Part shown: in pieces, positions 8,126-17,122 of the stretch
Numbering within the stretch: the stretch's first letter is position 1
How the letters are laid out: each line of letters starts with the position of its first letter
Source of the DNA: Methylomonas methanica
GTDB taxonomy: Bacteria; Pseudomonadota; Gammaproteobacteria; Methylococcales; Methylomonadaceae
Length of the DNA stretch: 64,000 bases
NCBI RefSeq assembly: GCF_001644035.1
Contig: NZ_LUUG01000122.1
Coordinates: forward strand, 1 to 64,000
Reading direction: 5' to 3'
Notes under the pieces: generated by a model
Database searches by the model: none
What the model saw: only the letters and a program-made list of their open reading frames with translations
Told to the model about the DNA's origin: nothing
Made by a program: the position numbers and the translations under genes

Positions 8126-8650
8126 CTATTCAAACTCATACAAATCTCCACCAGCTCCAGCCCAATCTAATGGATAAATTCCGCGCTCTACCCAGCGTGG
8201 AAAGGTCGAGTATGGCCAATCTTTTACTTGTTTTACCCAGCCATGTTTCACTGGGTTATAGTGGATATAATCCAGATGCGCTTTAAAGTCAGCTTCATCG
8301 CGTATCAGGTGCTCCCAATAACGCCGTTGCCATATTCCGCGTTCTCCCCGCTTTATTCTTACGGTCGATCTCAGTTCGGTTTTGGGTATTACCTTGGAAA
8401 ATCCGATTTTTATCAACCGTATCCGAGTAGCGTAGTCGATGTCGTTTTCCGGTAATTCGATTAAACAATGCATGTGTTCCGGTAATACCACCCAGCCGTG
8501 AATGTTGAACGGGTGATTAGTTTTTACCGTTTTGATGGCATCCTTTAACGGTTGAATATGCCGCACCAAAAGATCGTTACCCTTTCTTTGTAACAAATTG
8601 ATAGTAAAAAAATAGGTCCCGCCAGGGCGCCAAACTCTTCGGTAATCCAT
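8126..8650 (-). CDS. REP-associated tyrosine transposase (RAYT, Y1_Tnp family)
   Basis: A 174-residue single-domain HUH enzyme. The N-terminus RRVWRPGGTYFFTINLLQR, the metal-binding HMH (residues 59-61, in PEHMHCLIEL) and the tyrosine-containing helix LDYIHYNPVKHG (about residues 127-136, with Tyr128 the probable nucleophile) are all intact. Family members bind and cleave single-stranded REP hairpins and are thought to have spread REPs, often as domesticated single-copy genes. Inverted REPs stand 10 bases after the stop codon (8086-8116) and about 34 bases before the start (8684-8714). Length is normal for the family and the frame is undamaged, so it may be active. Confidence 0.93.
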   Translation of the reverse strand: MDYRRVWRPGGTYFFTINLLQRKGNDLLVRHIQPLKDAIKTVKTNHPFNIHGWVVLPEHMHCLIELPENDIDYATRIRLIKIGFSKVIPKTELRSTVRIKRGERGIWQRRYWEHLIRDEADFKAHLDYIHYNPVKHGWVKQVKDWPYSTFPRWVERGIYPLDWAGAGGDLYEFE

Positions 8651-8683
8651 TTTTTTTATTTCAATAGTAAGTTCATCGCTTGC

Positions 8684-8714
8684 GGCGCAATGCCCGTTGG
8701 TTATTGCGCCCTAC
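8684..8714 (-). repeat. REP hairpin, copy 5 (right flank of RAYT, inverted)
   Basis: GGCGCAATGCCCGTTGG continues to TTATTGCGCC and then CTAC, the exact reverse orientation of the copy at 8086-8116. The two form the inverted pair that encloses the RAYT gene. It ends 13 bases before the stop codon of the uracil-DNA glycosylase gene. Confidence 0.88.
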
Positions 8715-8726
8715 GTTGGCTGACCA

Positions 8727-9374
8727 TCAACGCCCTAACACTTGTCGCCAGGCTGCATGCTCCTGAATGGTTGCCAGTGCCGCTTCCAATAAACCGGCGC
8801 CCGGCTGGGTGCGATGCCAGGTGGAGGCGCCGGAGGGATGCGGCAGCGGGATGACGTCGGTGTCGTGGCCTTCAAACTTCAAGCGATGCAAGCCGCCGAT
8901 GACATCGCTGAGTTTGTCGACCGGCAGCATTTGCTGTATCGCCAGCTTGCCGACCGGGATGATCAACTTGGGCTGTAACAGCTCTACTTCCGCTTGCAGC
9001 CAGGCCGCACACTGTTCGATTTCCTGCGGATTGGGCACGCGGTCGCCGCCTTTGGGATTTTTGCCCGGAAAGCAGCGGCACACGGCCGCCATATACACTC
9101 GCTCCCGAAAACTGGCTTCGTCCAGCCCGATCTGGGCAAACCATTTGAACATCGTCTTGCCCGCCGTCCAAGCAAACGGGCGGCCCAGCGCGCCTTCCTT
9201 GTCGCCCGGTGCCTGGCCGATCAGCAAGATGGGCGACAACACCGGCTTACCGCTGACCACCGGGCGGACCATGGCCGGGCATCGGCTACAGGCCAGCAGG
9301 GTTTGACGATGCTGCTCTATCAGGTATTGGCGGTCGCTAAGGTTCAAAGCGCCAGCTCGATGCCGACCGGACAA
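8727..9374 (-). CDS. Uracil-DNA glycosylase family protein (family 4/5-like, Fe-S type)
   Basis: A DNA-repair glycosylase of the UDG superfamily, about 207-216 residues. It shows the water-activating motif GQAPGDKEG (about residues 53-61), GRPFAWTAG, the HPSG motif near the C-terminus, and four spaced cysteines (29, 32, 99 or 101, and 122) as in the iron-sulfur families 4 and 5. Removing uracil leaves an abasic site, which exonuclease III (the upstream overlapping gene) can incise, so the two make a sensible base-excision pair. The start is uncertain: no ATG is available near the N-terminus; TTG codons at 9374 and 9347 both lie within or over the end of the exonuclease gene. Confidence 0.85.
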   Translation of the reverse strand: MSGRHRAGALNLSDRQYLIEQHRQTLLACSRCPAMVRPVVSGKPVLSPILLIGQAPGDKEGALGRPFAWTAGKTMFKWFAQIGLDEASFRERVYMAAVCRCFPGKNPKGGDRVPNPQEIEQCAAWLQAEVELLQPKLIIPVGKLAIQQMLPVDKLSDVIGGLHRLKFEGHDTDVIPLPHPSGASTWHRTQPGAGLLEAALATIQEHAAWRQVLGR

Positions 9375-10108
9375 TGATCGGAACCGGTCACGTCCGGCAG
9401 AATAAAGGCATCCTTGATCTGACCGGTCAAGGCCTGACTGGTCAGTACGTAATCAATCCGCCAACCGATATTGTTTGCGCGGGCATTGGCGCGGTAGCTC
9501 CACCAACTGTAGGCCACGGTATCAGGGTGCAGATGGCGGAAACTGTCGACTAGACCGGCGGCGACGAAGTTGCTGAAGCCATCGATCTCGACTTGGGTAT
9601 AGCCGGCAGACTTGTTGTAGTTGGCTTTGGGCCGGGCAATGTCGATGGCTTGATGGGCGACGTTGAAATCGCCGCAGGCAATTAGCGGTTTTTTGCTTTG
9701 CAGCTTTTGCATGTACGCCAAAAACTCTTTGTCCCAGGTCTGCCGATAATCCAGTCGCGCCAGGCCGTCGCCGGAGTTGGGCACGTAGACATTCAACAGA
9801 TAAAACGTTTCGAATTCCGCGACGATGACCCGGCCTTCTTGGTCGTGCTCGGCGATGCCCATGTCGTGCACCACTTGCAGCGGTGGCTGCCGGCTCAATA
9901 TTGCCACGCCGGAATAACCCTTGCGGTCGGCGGAATTGCTGTAAAGATGGTAGCCATCCACGCCTTCAAGGGCTTTTTTGACTTGATCGTCCTGGGCCTT
10001 GGTTTCTTGCAGTAGGACGCAATCGGCATCGAGCGCGGCCAGCGTTTCGGTAAAACCTTTAGTTTGCACGGCACGGATGCCGTTGACATTCCAGGAGATG
10101 ATTTTCAT
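9344..10108 (-). CDS. xthA: Exodeoxyribonuclease III
   Basis: A 254-residue member of the exonuclease-endonuclease-phosphatase superfamily with all landmark motifs in order: SWNVNGIRA near residue 5, LLQETKAQ (catalytic Glu), GDFNVAH, and the C-terminal GSDHCPVGIEL with the catalytic Asp-His. It cleaves 5' to abasic sites and degrades 3' ends. Length is close to E. coli XthA (268). The glycosylase gene overlaps its 3' end, so the pair is probably co-transcribed. The amino-acid permease gene starts divergently 82 bases away. Confidence 0.93.
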   Translation of the reverse strand: MKIISWNVNGIRAVQTKGFTETLAALDADCVLLQETKAQDDQVKKALEGVDGYHLYSNSADRKGYSGVAILSRQPPLQVVHDMGIAEHDQEGRVIVAEFETFYLLNVYVPNSGDGLARLDYRQTWDKEFLAYMQKLQSKKPLIACGDFNVAHQAIDIARPKANYNKSAGYTQVEIDGFSNFVAAGLVDSFRHLHPDTVAYSWWSYRANARANNIGWRIDYVLTSQALTGQIKDAFILPDVTGSDHCPVGIELAL

Positions 10109-10190
10109 AGACGATTCCGTTTGAATTGGCTGAAGTAGCCGGGTATTTTAGCGGCTTGGCAATTGCCCAGCCACAAAGGAGATCCGGACC

Positions 10191-11594
10191 GTGAAAAACT
10201 GGCGCACACGCAAGCCTTGGTCGTCGCTGAATGAGGTGGCCACGGAACATCGATTGAACGCAGCCTTGAGTTCGCCCCATCTAATTGCGCTGGGCGTGGG
10301 GGCGATTGTCGGCACCGGCATTCTGACCTTGATCGGGGTTGGCGCCGCCAAAGCCGGGCCGGCGGTGATTTTGGCGTTTATCATCGCCGGCGTGATTTGC
10401 GCCTGCGCAGCCTTGGCTTATGCGGAAATGGTCACGCTTATGCCTGCCGCCGGCGGCGCTTACACCTATGCGTACATCGTCATCGGCGAGTGGGCGGCCT
10501 GGTTTGTGGGTTGGAGTTTGATTTTAGAATATTCGCTGGTGGTCAGTGCGGTAGCGGTCGGCTGGTCCGGTTACGCGGCGCCACTCTTGCAGGAAGGCTT
10601 AGGCGTGCCGATGCACTGGATGCAAGGCCCGGAACTGGGCGGTCTGATCAACCTGCCGGCCATTTTTATCATCCTGGTCGTCACCGCGCTGTTGCTGATC
10701 GGCACTAAGGAAAGCGCCAGCGTCAATGCCTTATTAGTGGTAGTAAAACTCACCGCTTTGCTGGTGTTTATCGCGCTGGTTTTGCCGCTGTTGAACTTCG
10801 CCAATTTCCAACCCTTCATGCCGTTTGGCTTTATCAAAACCCTGGGCGCGGACGGCCTGGAGCGCGGGGTGATGGCCTCGGCGGCCATCATCTTTTTTGC
10901 CTTTTACGGCTTTGATGCGATTGCCACTGCTGCGGAGGAAACCCGCAATCCCGACCGCGATTTAGCGCTGGGCATTGTCGGTTCCATGCTGATCTGCGTC
11001 CTGATTTATGTCGTCGTGGCGGTGGCGGCGCTGGGTGCTTTGGACTATCAGCGCTTCGCCGACAGCCCGGAGCCCTTAGCGCTGATTTTGCGCGAGTTGG
11101 GCAAACCCAACGCCGCACGCTGGTTGGCGGCATCCGCGGTAATTGCTTTGCCGACCGTGGTGCTGGCGTTTTTCTATGGGCAAAGCCGGATTTTCTTTGC
11201 GATGGCCCGCGACGGTTTGTTGCCGCGCGGTCTGGCCAAGGTCTCGCACCGCGGCATGCCGGTGCGCACCGTGTTATTTACCGCCGTCATAGTCAGTATT
11301 ATCGCCGGCCTATTTCCCTTGGCCGAGATCGCCGCACTGGCCAATGCCGGCACTTTGCTGGCCTTTATCACGGTGTCGGTCTGTATGCTGCTATTGCGGC
11401 GCAGGCAGCCGGGAATAGTTCGGAAATTTTCCGTGCCGTTTGCCCGGATCACCGGACCGATTGCGATAGTCGGCTGCCTGTATCTCTTTATCAGCCTACC
11501 GAGTACCACCCAACTGCACTTTCTGTTCTGGAATTTGATAGGGGTTGCGGTGTATTACTTGTATGGCTCGCGGCAAACCGCAAAGACGGGCTAA
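10191..11594 (+). CDS. APC family amino-acid permease
   Basis: A 467-residue inner-membrane transporter with about twelve hydrophobic helices. The start is GTG at 10191 behind a good AAAGGAG site. The signature GVGAIVGTGILTLIG near residue 38 and AGGAYTYAYIVIGEWAAWFVG (second helix pair) are typical of the cationic amino acid transporter/YfnA branch of the APC superfamily. It is a proton-coupled or exchange transporter; the substrate cannot be deduced. It stands alone between the divergent xthA gene and a repeat element. Confidence 0.88.
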   Translation: MKNWRTRKPWSSLNEVATEHRLNAALSSPHLIALGVGAIVGTGILTLIGVGAAKAGPAVILAFIIAGVICACAALAYAEMVTLMPAAGGAYTYAYIVIGEWAAWFVGWSLILEYSLVVSAVAVGWSGYAAPLLQEGLGVPMHWMQGPELGGLINLPAIFIILVVTALLLIGTKESASVNALLVVVKLTALLVFIALVLPLLNFANFQPFMPFGFIKTLGADGLERGVMASAAIIFFAFYGFDAIATAAEETRNPDRDLALGIVGSMLICVLIYVVVAVAALGALDYQRFADSPEPLALILRELGKPNAARWLAASAVIALPTVVLAFFYGQSRIFFAMARDGLLPRGLAKVSHRGMPVRTVLFTAVIVSIIAGLFPLAEIAALANAGTLLAFITVSVCMLLLRRRQPGIVRKFSVPFARITGPIAIVGCLYLFISLPSTTQLHFLFWNLIGVAVYYLYGSRQTAKTG

Positions 11595-11650
11595 TACCTG
11601 CCTTTGCTCTGATTCAGTAGGTATGGAGGGGACCTCTGAAAATTAAAAAA

Positions 11651-11745
11651 CCTCCTTCTCCCACCGGGAGAAGGTTGGGATGAGGGGAATAAAATCAATT
11701 ATTTACATCCCTCACCCTAGCCATCTCCCGGCGGGAGAGGGAGAT
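11651..11745. repeat. Nested-hairpin intergenic repeat, copy 2
   Basis: The same architecture as the copy at 4003-4091: a left hairpin CCTTCTCCC-ACC-GGGAGAAGG, then GGGATGAGGG, a variable AT-rich centre, CCCTCACCC and a right hairpin CATCTCCCGGCGGGAGAGGG. Loop and inner stem bases differ from copy 1 while pairing is mostly kept. It lies between the ends of two convergent genes. Confidence 0.8.
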
Positions 11746-11767
11746 CTTTATAGCGTCCCTAGAGACA

Positions 11768-12256
11768 TCACATCTTCAACTTGCTGAATTGCGCCTCGAA
11801 TTCTTCCAGCGACATCGCCCCGCTTTTTCCCACGCGCTGATGGCCGGCATCGAAGAAATAAGTTCTGGGTAATTCGCCATACCAGGCCGGATCGATTTCG
11901 TAACGCAATTTTTCCGGATTATCCGAGGCGAATGCCCAATTCTCCAGCCCGCCCAGTTTGTGACTGTCGATGATGCGCTTGATCTCCGGCAAGGCTTCCG
12001 CATCGTCAGTGGCTAACATGACGATTTTCAAAGCCGGATGTTTTTCGTGCAGTTTACCCAGTATGTCCATGTCCTTTAGGCACGACGGGCAATCCACCGA
12101 CCAGATCGCCAGCATTAAAGGCTGATGGGGGCTTGCAGTTAAAATCTGTTGATAGCTGCCGGGGATGAAGGGTTTTATCTCGACCTGATCCGCCAAAACC
12201 GCATTACTGCCAATTAGGTTTAAAGCTAGACCAACCAGAATGGTTCTTATGTTCAT
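11768..12256 (-). CDS. TlpA-like periplasmic thioredoxin-fold protein
   Basis: A 162-residue exported protein. A signal peptide covers residues 1-22 (cleavage near VLA-DQ). The thioredoxin fold carries the active-site motif CPSC (Cys56 and Cys59, within WSVDCPSC) and the cis-proline loop GELPRTYFFD. TlpA/ResA-type proteins reduce or shuffle disulfides in periplasmic targets, for example in cytochrome or metal-centre maturation. It diverges from the TonB-dependent receptor gene at 12880 across 620 bases. That suggests, but does not show, shared regulation with a metal-uptake function. Its redox partner is not in the window. Confidence 0.82.
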   Translation of the reverse strand: MNIRTILVGLALNLIGSNAVLADQVEIKPFIPGSYQQILTASPHQPLMLAIWSVDCPSCLKDMDILGKLHEKHPALKIVMLATDDAEALPEIKRIIDSHKLGGLENWAFASDNPEKLRYEIDPAWYGELPRTYFFDAGHQRVGKSGAMSLEEFEAQFSKLKM

Positions 12257-12879
12257 AGTATCCTTATTAAATTCTCTGCGAGTTCAGGCCGATTATCGGC
12301 ATCAAAATCAGCAGGCACCATAACGCCAGTTAGTAGTACATTCAAGCCTAAACGGAAGTGGCGACGACAAAGTTGATGTCGTCCAAATTCAACCTACGGA
12401 ACATAGTTATTTAACATAGTTTTATTATTCTGTTTCTACATGCCTGACCCTTTATGACTAAGTACTGAATACTTTCATTGCTCAAGCCGTTCAATCCTTT
12501 CCTAACCCAGCGCTCACATTAAATTATTGAATATTTTGGAACTATCCGGCATCTTTTAAACATCTCGTTCGGTTAAAGAGTATGCATCCCAGAGATAGCG
12601 GTTCGAAATAACGAGGCGTATCACTCAAAAAAATCTAAATAATCTGTCAAATAACACAGTTTATTAAAAATAAGCCGCGACCAATAATTTTTTATTAATG
12701 AAATCAAGGCCATTTAATCTTGGCCCCAATCTTGCCGGAATTTCGGAATGTTTTTTATCCGGAAAACCTGTTGGCTATCAGCATGATCAAGCTCTGAAAA
12801 CCGCTCACAGCGATTAGATCAGAAGGCTAAAACAAACTTAGCAATAATCCAGAAATAATAATTACAACCGAGATTACAC
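12257..12879. other. Long divergent promoter region of the receptor and thioredoxin genes
   Basis: About 620 AT-rich bases (especially 12400-12860) between divergent genes. I find no Fur-box-like 19-mer, no cobalamin-riboswitch core and no clear terminator. The receptor gene has only a weak ribosome binding site. The length and AT content suggest a regulated control region, but no specific site can be named. Confidence 0.35.
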
Positions 12880-15414
12880 GTGAAAAATCAATCCGAAACT
12901 CTTGAGAAATCCGCATCTTATAGATTGCCAATGCGTTCTTTACTGTCTACTGCTGTTCTTCTGGCAATTACCAGCAATTTAGCCATCGCTGAAACACAGA
13001 AGAAAAGTACTGGCAACACCACTAAACATGCGGCAAAAAATGCAGAACCTTCCAAGTCAGCGGACCAGTCCATTGCTAACGATAGTCAAACAGAATCTAA
13101 ACAAGTGTTGCCGGAAAGTACAGCCGTGGGTAGTAGCACCAAAGACGAGGTGATGGAAGAAATGGTGATCACCGGTGAAGTGGCGAAAGACTCGCACTTC
13201 ACCTCGCCGTCAACCCGCCTGTCACGCGCGGAAATTGAACGGCAAAATGCCCAAACCACCGAAGAAGCCGTCAAGTACCAACCGAGCTTACAAATTCGTC
13301 AACGCTACATTGGCGATCCTAACGGCGTGTTGGGCATACGCGGTGCTGACATGTTCTCAACGGCCAGAAACATGGTTTACGCCGATGGTTTACCGTTACA
13401 CAATCAGTTGCAGGCTTCTTTCAACGGCGCACCGCGCTGGTCGATGGTGGGCCCAAACGAAATCGACGCGGTTGACGTGGTATACGGGCCATTTTCCGCA
13501 GAATACAGCGGTAACTCTATTGGCGGGGTGGTAAACATCAAAACCCACATGCCTATGAAAGAAGAGTACTACGGAGAAACCAGCTACTTCGTGCAACCTT
13601 GGGAAAATATCGGCGCTGACGGCGGCACCTTTGACGGCAATCGGCAATATTTCTCGTACGGCAATCGCCTGGATAAGTGGTCTGCACTGCTCTCCTATAA
13701 CCGCCTGGAAGCGGAAAGCCAGCCGATGAGCTATTTCATCGACAATACCGGTTTGCGTAATCCTACTGGAGTAACGACAGCAGTAAACGGCGCGGTACCG
13801 ACACTGGACACCCGAGGCACGCCCAGTTACATTTACGGCGACACTGGACCTGAATTGGTCAATACCGACTTGGTTAAACTTAAAGTTGGCTACGACATCA
13901 CCCCGGATTTGCAGGCTATTTTTACCGGCGCATTCGAAGAACGTACCCGCAAATCAGAAAAACCGCGCAATTATCTGACCTCTGCAAACGGCAACGCCTA
14001 CTACGGCGATAATACTACTGACAGCAACAACAGTACTCGTGATGCTGTATTCGCTGGCAGAGCGTTCAATGTTCAAAACACCGGCTTTGGCCCTTCAGAC
14101 GACGAAAGGCAAACCATGCAAATCGGTATGCAGCTTAAAGGGGCTATCACCGATACCTGGGACATCGACACCACTTTCAGTTATCTGGATGTCATAAAGG
14201 ACGAACGTCAATCAGCGTTTTTCTCACCTGATGACCCCAGAAATCGAAACTCCGGCCAATTGCAAGTATTTGACGATTTCAATTGGAAGAATTATGACTT
14301 GAAACTAAGTACCCGGGAGTTTTTAGGTTGGAAACCCTTGGAGTTTTTAGGCGGTTACCACTTTGACAACTACAACATGAATTTCAAGCAGTTCTCCTAT
14401 GCCAGCTATTCAGCCGATCGGATTGGAGCAGAAGATTTAACTAGACGTAATCAAGGCGAAGTGACTACCAATGCGATGTTCGGCCAGTTCGCCTATCACT
14501 TTGCTCCCGACTGGGATTTGACCTTGGGCGCGCGTTACGAGTGGTGGTTGGCTTCCAGTGGTGTGGGTCGCGGCCGGGATTTGCCGGATCGCAGTGACGA
14601 TGCAATTTCGCCGAAAGCATCTTTAGGCTTTGAACCAGCCAATTGGAAATTCCGCTACTCTTTCGGCCGTGCTTATCGTTTTCCGGTCATCGCGGAGATG
14701 TATCAAAACTCCGTGTCTCCAACAAGCGTAACGACCGCGAATGAAAACTTAAAAGCCGAGGACGGCTGGCATCACAACTTCATGATCGAATACGGATTGG
14801 ACAACGGCTATGTGCGAGTCAATGTGTTCCGGGATGACATACGCAACACGATCCAGCAAGTCCGCCGCGCATCGGGCGTTTTTACAGAGAACGGGTTTCA
14901 AAACATTCCTGCTACCAGCACCACCGGCGTAGAATTGGTATACGACCAAGCTCGGGTGCTGGATTCTGACTTCGATTTGAATTTTAACGCCACTTGGATG
15001 AATGCCATCGTGGAAGATGGCGGGCCAGACCTCATCTTCACGGAAGCGAGTGGCTCACCCACCCGTTACAATCTGACCGGAAAAGAACGGATTCGACTAC
15101 CCGAATGGCGCTTCAATGCCCTGGCTACCTATCACATCAGTGAGGCTTGGGACACATCAATGGCCGGCCGCTACACCAGCGACTCGTACAACGATATCGA
15201 CAACGGCGACCACGTTAACAACGTATTCGGCTCTCAGGACGGATTTTTCTTCCTGGACTTCAAAACCAGTTACCGCTTCAAATACGATTTGCTAGGTAAG
15301 CCCGCGAAAAGCCGAATCTCATTCGGTATCAACAACCTTACCGATAAAACGGCTTATGTGTTCCATCCTTATCCACAAAGAACCTTCTTCCTTGAAGGCG
15401 CGATAAGTTTCTAG
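12880..15414 (+). CDS. TonB-dependent outer membrane receptor
   Basis: An 844-residue outer-membrane gated barrel. A long signal peptide ends near residue 37 (LAIA-ET). It is followed by a low-complexity Lys/Ser/Thr linker, a TonB-box-like EEMVITGE (about 93-100), the plug domain with VLGIRGADMFSTARNMVYADG and a VDVVYGPFSAEYSGNSIGGVV motif, a barrel, and a C-terminus ending in phenylalanine (LEGAISF). The ligand is not evident: ferric siderophores, cobalamin, copper or lanthanide chelates are all possible. Neighbours are a divergent TlpA-like thioredoxin and a downstream Tat-exported amidohydrolase. No TonB-ExbBD or ABC importer genes are in the window. Confidence 0.92.
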   Translation: MKNQSETLEKSASYRLPMRSLLSTAVLLAITSNLAIAETQKKSTGNTTKHAAKNAEPSKSADQSIANDSQTESKQVLPESTAVGSSTKDEVMEEMVITGEVAKDSHFTSPSTRLSRAEIERQNAQTTEEAVKYQPSLQIRQRYIGDPNGVLGIRGADMFSTARNMVYADGLPLHNQLQASFNGAPRWSMVGPNEIDAVDVVYGPFSAEYSGNSIGGVVNIKTHMPMKEEYYGETSYFVQPWENIGADGGTFDGNRQYFSYGNRLDKWSALLSYNRLEAESQPMSYFIDNTGLRNPTGVTTAVNGAVPTLDTRGTPSYIYGDTGPELVNTDLVKLKVGYDITPDLQAIFTGAFEERTRKSEKPRNYLTSANGNAYYGDNTTDSNNSTRDAVFAGRAFNVQNTGFGPSDDERQTMQIGMQLKGAITDTWDIDTTFSYLDVIKDERQSAFFSPDDPRNRNSGQLQVFDDFNWKNYDLKLSTREFLGWKPLEFLGGYHFDNYNMNFKQFSYASYSADRIGAEDLTRRNQGEVTTNAMFGQFAYHFAPDWDLTLGARYEWWLASSGVGRGRDLPDRSDDAISPKASLGFEPANWKFRYSFGRAYRFPVIAEMYQNSVSPTSVTTANENLKAEDGWHHNFMIEYGLDNGYVRVNVFRDDIRNTIQQVRRASGVFTENGFQNIPATSTTGVELVYDQARVLDSDFDLNFNATWMNAIVEDGGPDLIFTEASGSPTRYNLTGKERIRLPEWRFNALATYHISEAWDTSMAGRYTSDSYNDIDNGDHVNNVFGSQDGFFFLDFKTSYRFKYDLLGKPAKSRISFGINNLTDKTAYVFHPYPQRTFFLEGAISF

Positions 15415-15417
15415 TGA

Positions 15418-15812
15418 TGAAAACGGCCAGTATCTATGACGCCCAAATCTTTCTGATTTGGTTCGCGTACTTAAGATACTGGCTCAGGTAATCAGCGAGT
15501 TTAATAACGGAAATGTACTCCGGTACATTTCCGGCCGAGAACTACCCGGAAACCCCAGCGTTAGCCATTTGACCAGTATTAGTTAGCAACAGTCCGAAGC
15601 CTTGCAGAAAGCTTACTTGACCATTCGGCAAGGCATCGGGCCATCCCCACCCAATATTTGCCTTATTATTAGGCGGGAATGAATAAAAACCTGCGATGCT
15701 GACAGCAACAGATTTCGGCAAAACCCACCCCCCTTCTCCCTAGCCTCTTTACAACCGGTTTGATTTTTCGGATCCTAACGACACACTCCGCTTCCGACTT
15801 AGAGAACACGCC
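15418..15812. other. Intergenic interval with one hairpin
   Basis: About 395 bases after the receptor gene. A perfect hairpin CCAAATC-TTTCT-GATTTGG lies at 15443-15461 but has no T-run, so it is at best a weak terminator. Nothing else recognisable was seen before the amidohydrolase start. Confidence 0.4.
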
Positions 15813-17054
15813 ATGAGACCAAACCACAGCACGCCAGCCGTGAGTCGAGCCCGCCGCCGCTTTCTAAAACTGGCCGCAACCGGTCTGGCAACCGCCAGCA
15901 TGCCGGCTTCAGCACTGTTTCGATTAACCAATCAGTGTCTCGATCCGTCCGGGACGCCGGCCTCGGCCCTGGAAACGACCGCCTGGCAAGGCATCAATCC
16001 AGCTGACTGGTGGGATTGCCATACCCATATTGTCGGCTCCGGCGACGGCGGTAGCGGCATCACGCAAACCCCGGACATGCACGCGCCGTTAAAGCACCCA
16101 GTGCAAACCCTGCAACATTGGGCCTACGCCAACGCCGCCTGCATCCCCGATTCCGACCAAGACATCGCTTTTGTAAAACGTCTGCGCGCACTGATGGACA
16201 CCACGCCAAAGGGCGCCAAGGCCATGTTGTATGCCTTCGACCGTGCCCATGGCGCCAGCGGCGACCCGGATCATGCCAATACCGCATTTTTTGTCCCCAA
16301 CGAATACGCCCAAAGTTTGGCGCAGGCCTATCCGGAGCGCTTCGAATGGGTGGCCAGCATCCATCCTTATCGTCAGGATTGCGTGACGGTACTGGAAAAA
16401 GCCGTGGCGAACGGCGCGCGCGCAGTCAAATGGCTGCCGCCGGCGATGGGCATTGACCCGGCTTCGCCGCAATGCGACCGGTTTTATAAAGCGGCTGCAC
16501 AATTGAACATACCGATCATCACCCACGGCGGCGAAGAGAACGCGCTGCACGGTGCCGACCAACCTTTGTTCGGCAATCCGTTGCGTTTGCGGCGGGCTCT
16601 CGATGCCGGCGTCCGGGTCGTGATCGCCCATTGCGCGACTTTGGGCACCGATGTGGATGAAGACGGTCGGGAAGTCAGAAGTTTTGATTTGTTCGCCAAG
16701 TTGATGGCCGATAAACAATGGCAGGGTCGGTTATTTGGCGATATTTCCGCGATTACCTTGCGCAATCGTGACATGGCAGTGATCAAAACCCTGCTGACGG
16801 AGACAGCCTGGCACAGCCGCTTGCTGTATGGTTCGGATTACCCCTTGACCGGGATTTTGCCTTTGATCTCGCCCGAGGCTTTTGCCAACGTCGGCTTGCT
16901 GGCGGAAGACGCCGTGGAACCGTTGCTGGCCCTACAGGAATATCACCCCTTCCGCTTCGATTTTGTGTTGAAACGCAGCCTGGCCTGGCAAGGCAAGCGT
17001 TTTGCGGATGGCATCTTTGCGACTCGGCCGTTTTTTACGGGCCAACAACGTTAG
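15813..17054 (+). CDS. Tat-exported amidohydrolase family protein
   Basis: A 413-residue protein with a twin-arginine signal (SRARRRFLKLAATGLATASM), so it is exported folded, probably with its metal bound. The TIM-barrel metal-dependent hydrolase signs are DCHTH (first metal ligands), an ITHGGEE histidine, VIAHCATLG and LLYGSDYPLTG (catalytic Asp). This pattern belongs to the amidohydrolase-2 group, which includes decarboxylases and lactonases. The substrate is unknown. It follows the TonB-dependent receptor on the same strand after about 400 bases and could act on imported or periplasmic ligand; that link is only positional. Confidence 0.82.
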   Translation: MRPNHSTPAVSRARRRFLKLAATGLATASMPASALFRLTNQCLDPSGTPASALETTAWQGINPADWWDCHTHIVGSGDGGSGITQTPDMHAPLKHPVQTLQHWAYANAACIPDSDQDIAFVKRLRALMDTTPKGAKAMLYAFDRAHGASGDPDHANTAFFVPNEYAQSLAQAYPERFEWVASIHPYRQDCVTVLEKAVANGARAVKWLPPAMGIDPASPQCDRFYKAAAQLNIPIITHGGEENALHGADQPLFGNPLRLRRALDAGVRVVIAHCATLGTDVDEDGREVRSFDLFAKLMADKQWQGRLFGDISAITLRNRDMAVIKTLLTETAWHSRLLYGSDYPLTGILPLISPEAFANVGLLAEDAVEPLLALQEYHPFRFDFVLKRSLAWQGKRFADGIFATRPFFTGQQR

Positions 17055-17122
17055 AGTTAAAAAACTACCGCTACGCCAAAGCGCGTGCTAGCATTGATAG
17101 CACCACGCCCTTGGAGTTCGCT

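Noticed and set aside
12257-12879. Fur box or cobalamin riboswitch ahead of the TonB receptor
   Set aside because: Looked for the GATAAT-type repeats and the riboswitch core; neither is present in convincing form.
15443-15461. Hairpin after the TonB receptor as a terminator
   Set aside because: Perfect seven-pair stem but no T-run follows on either strand, so termination cannot be claimed.
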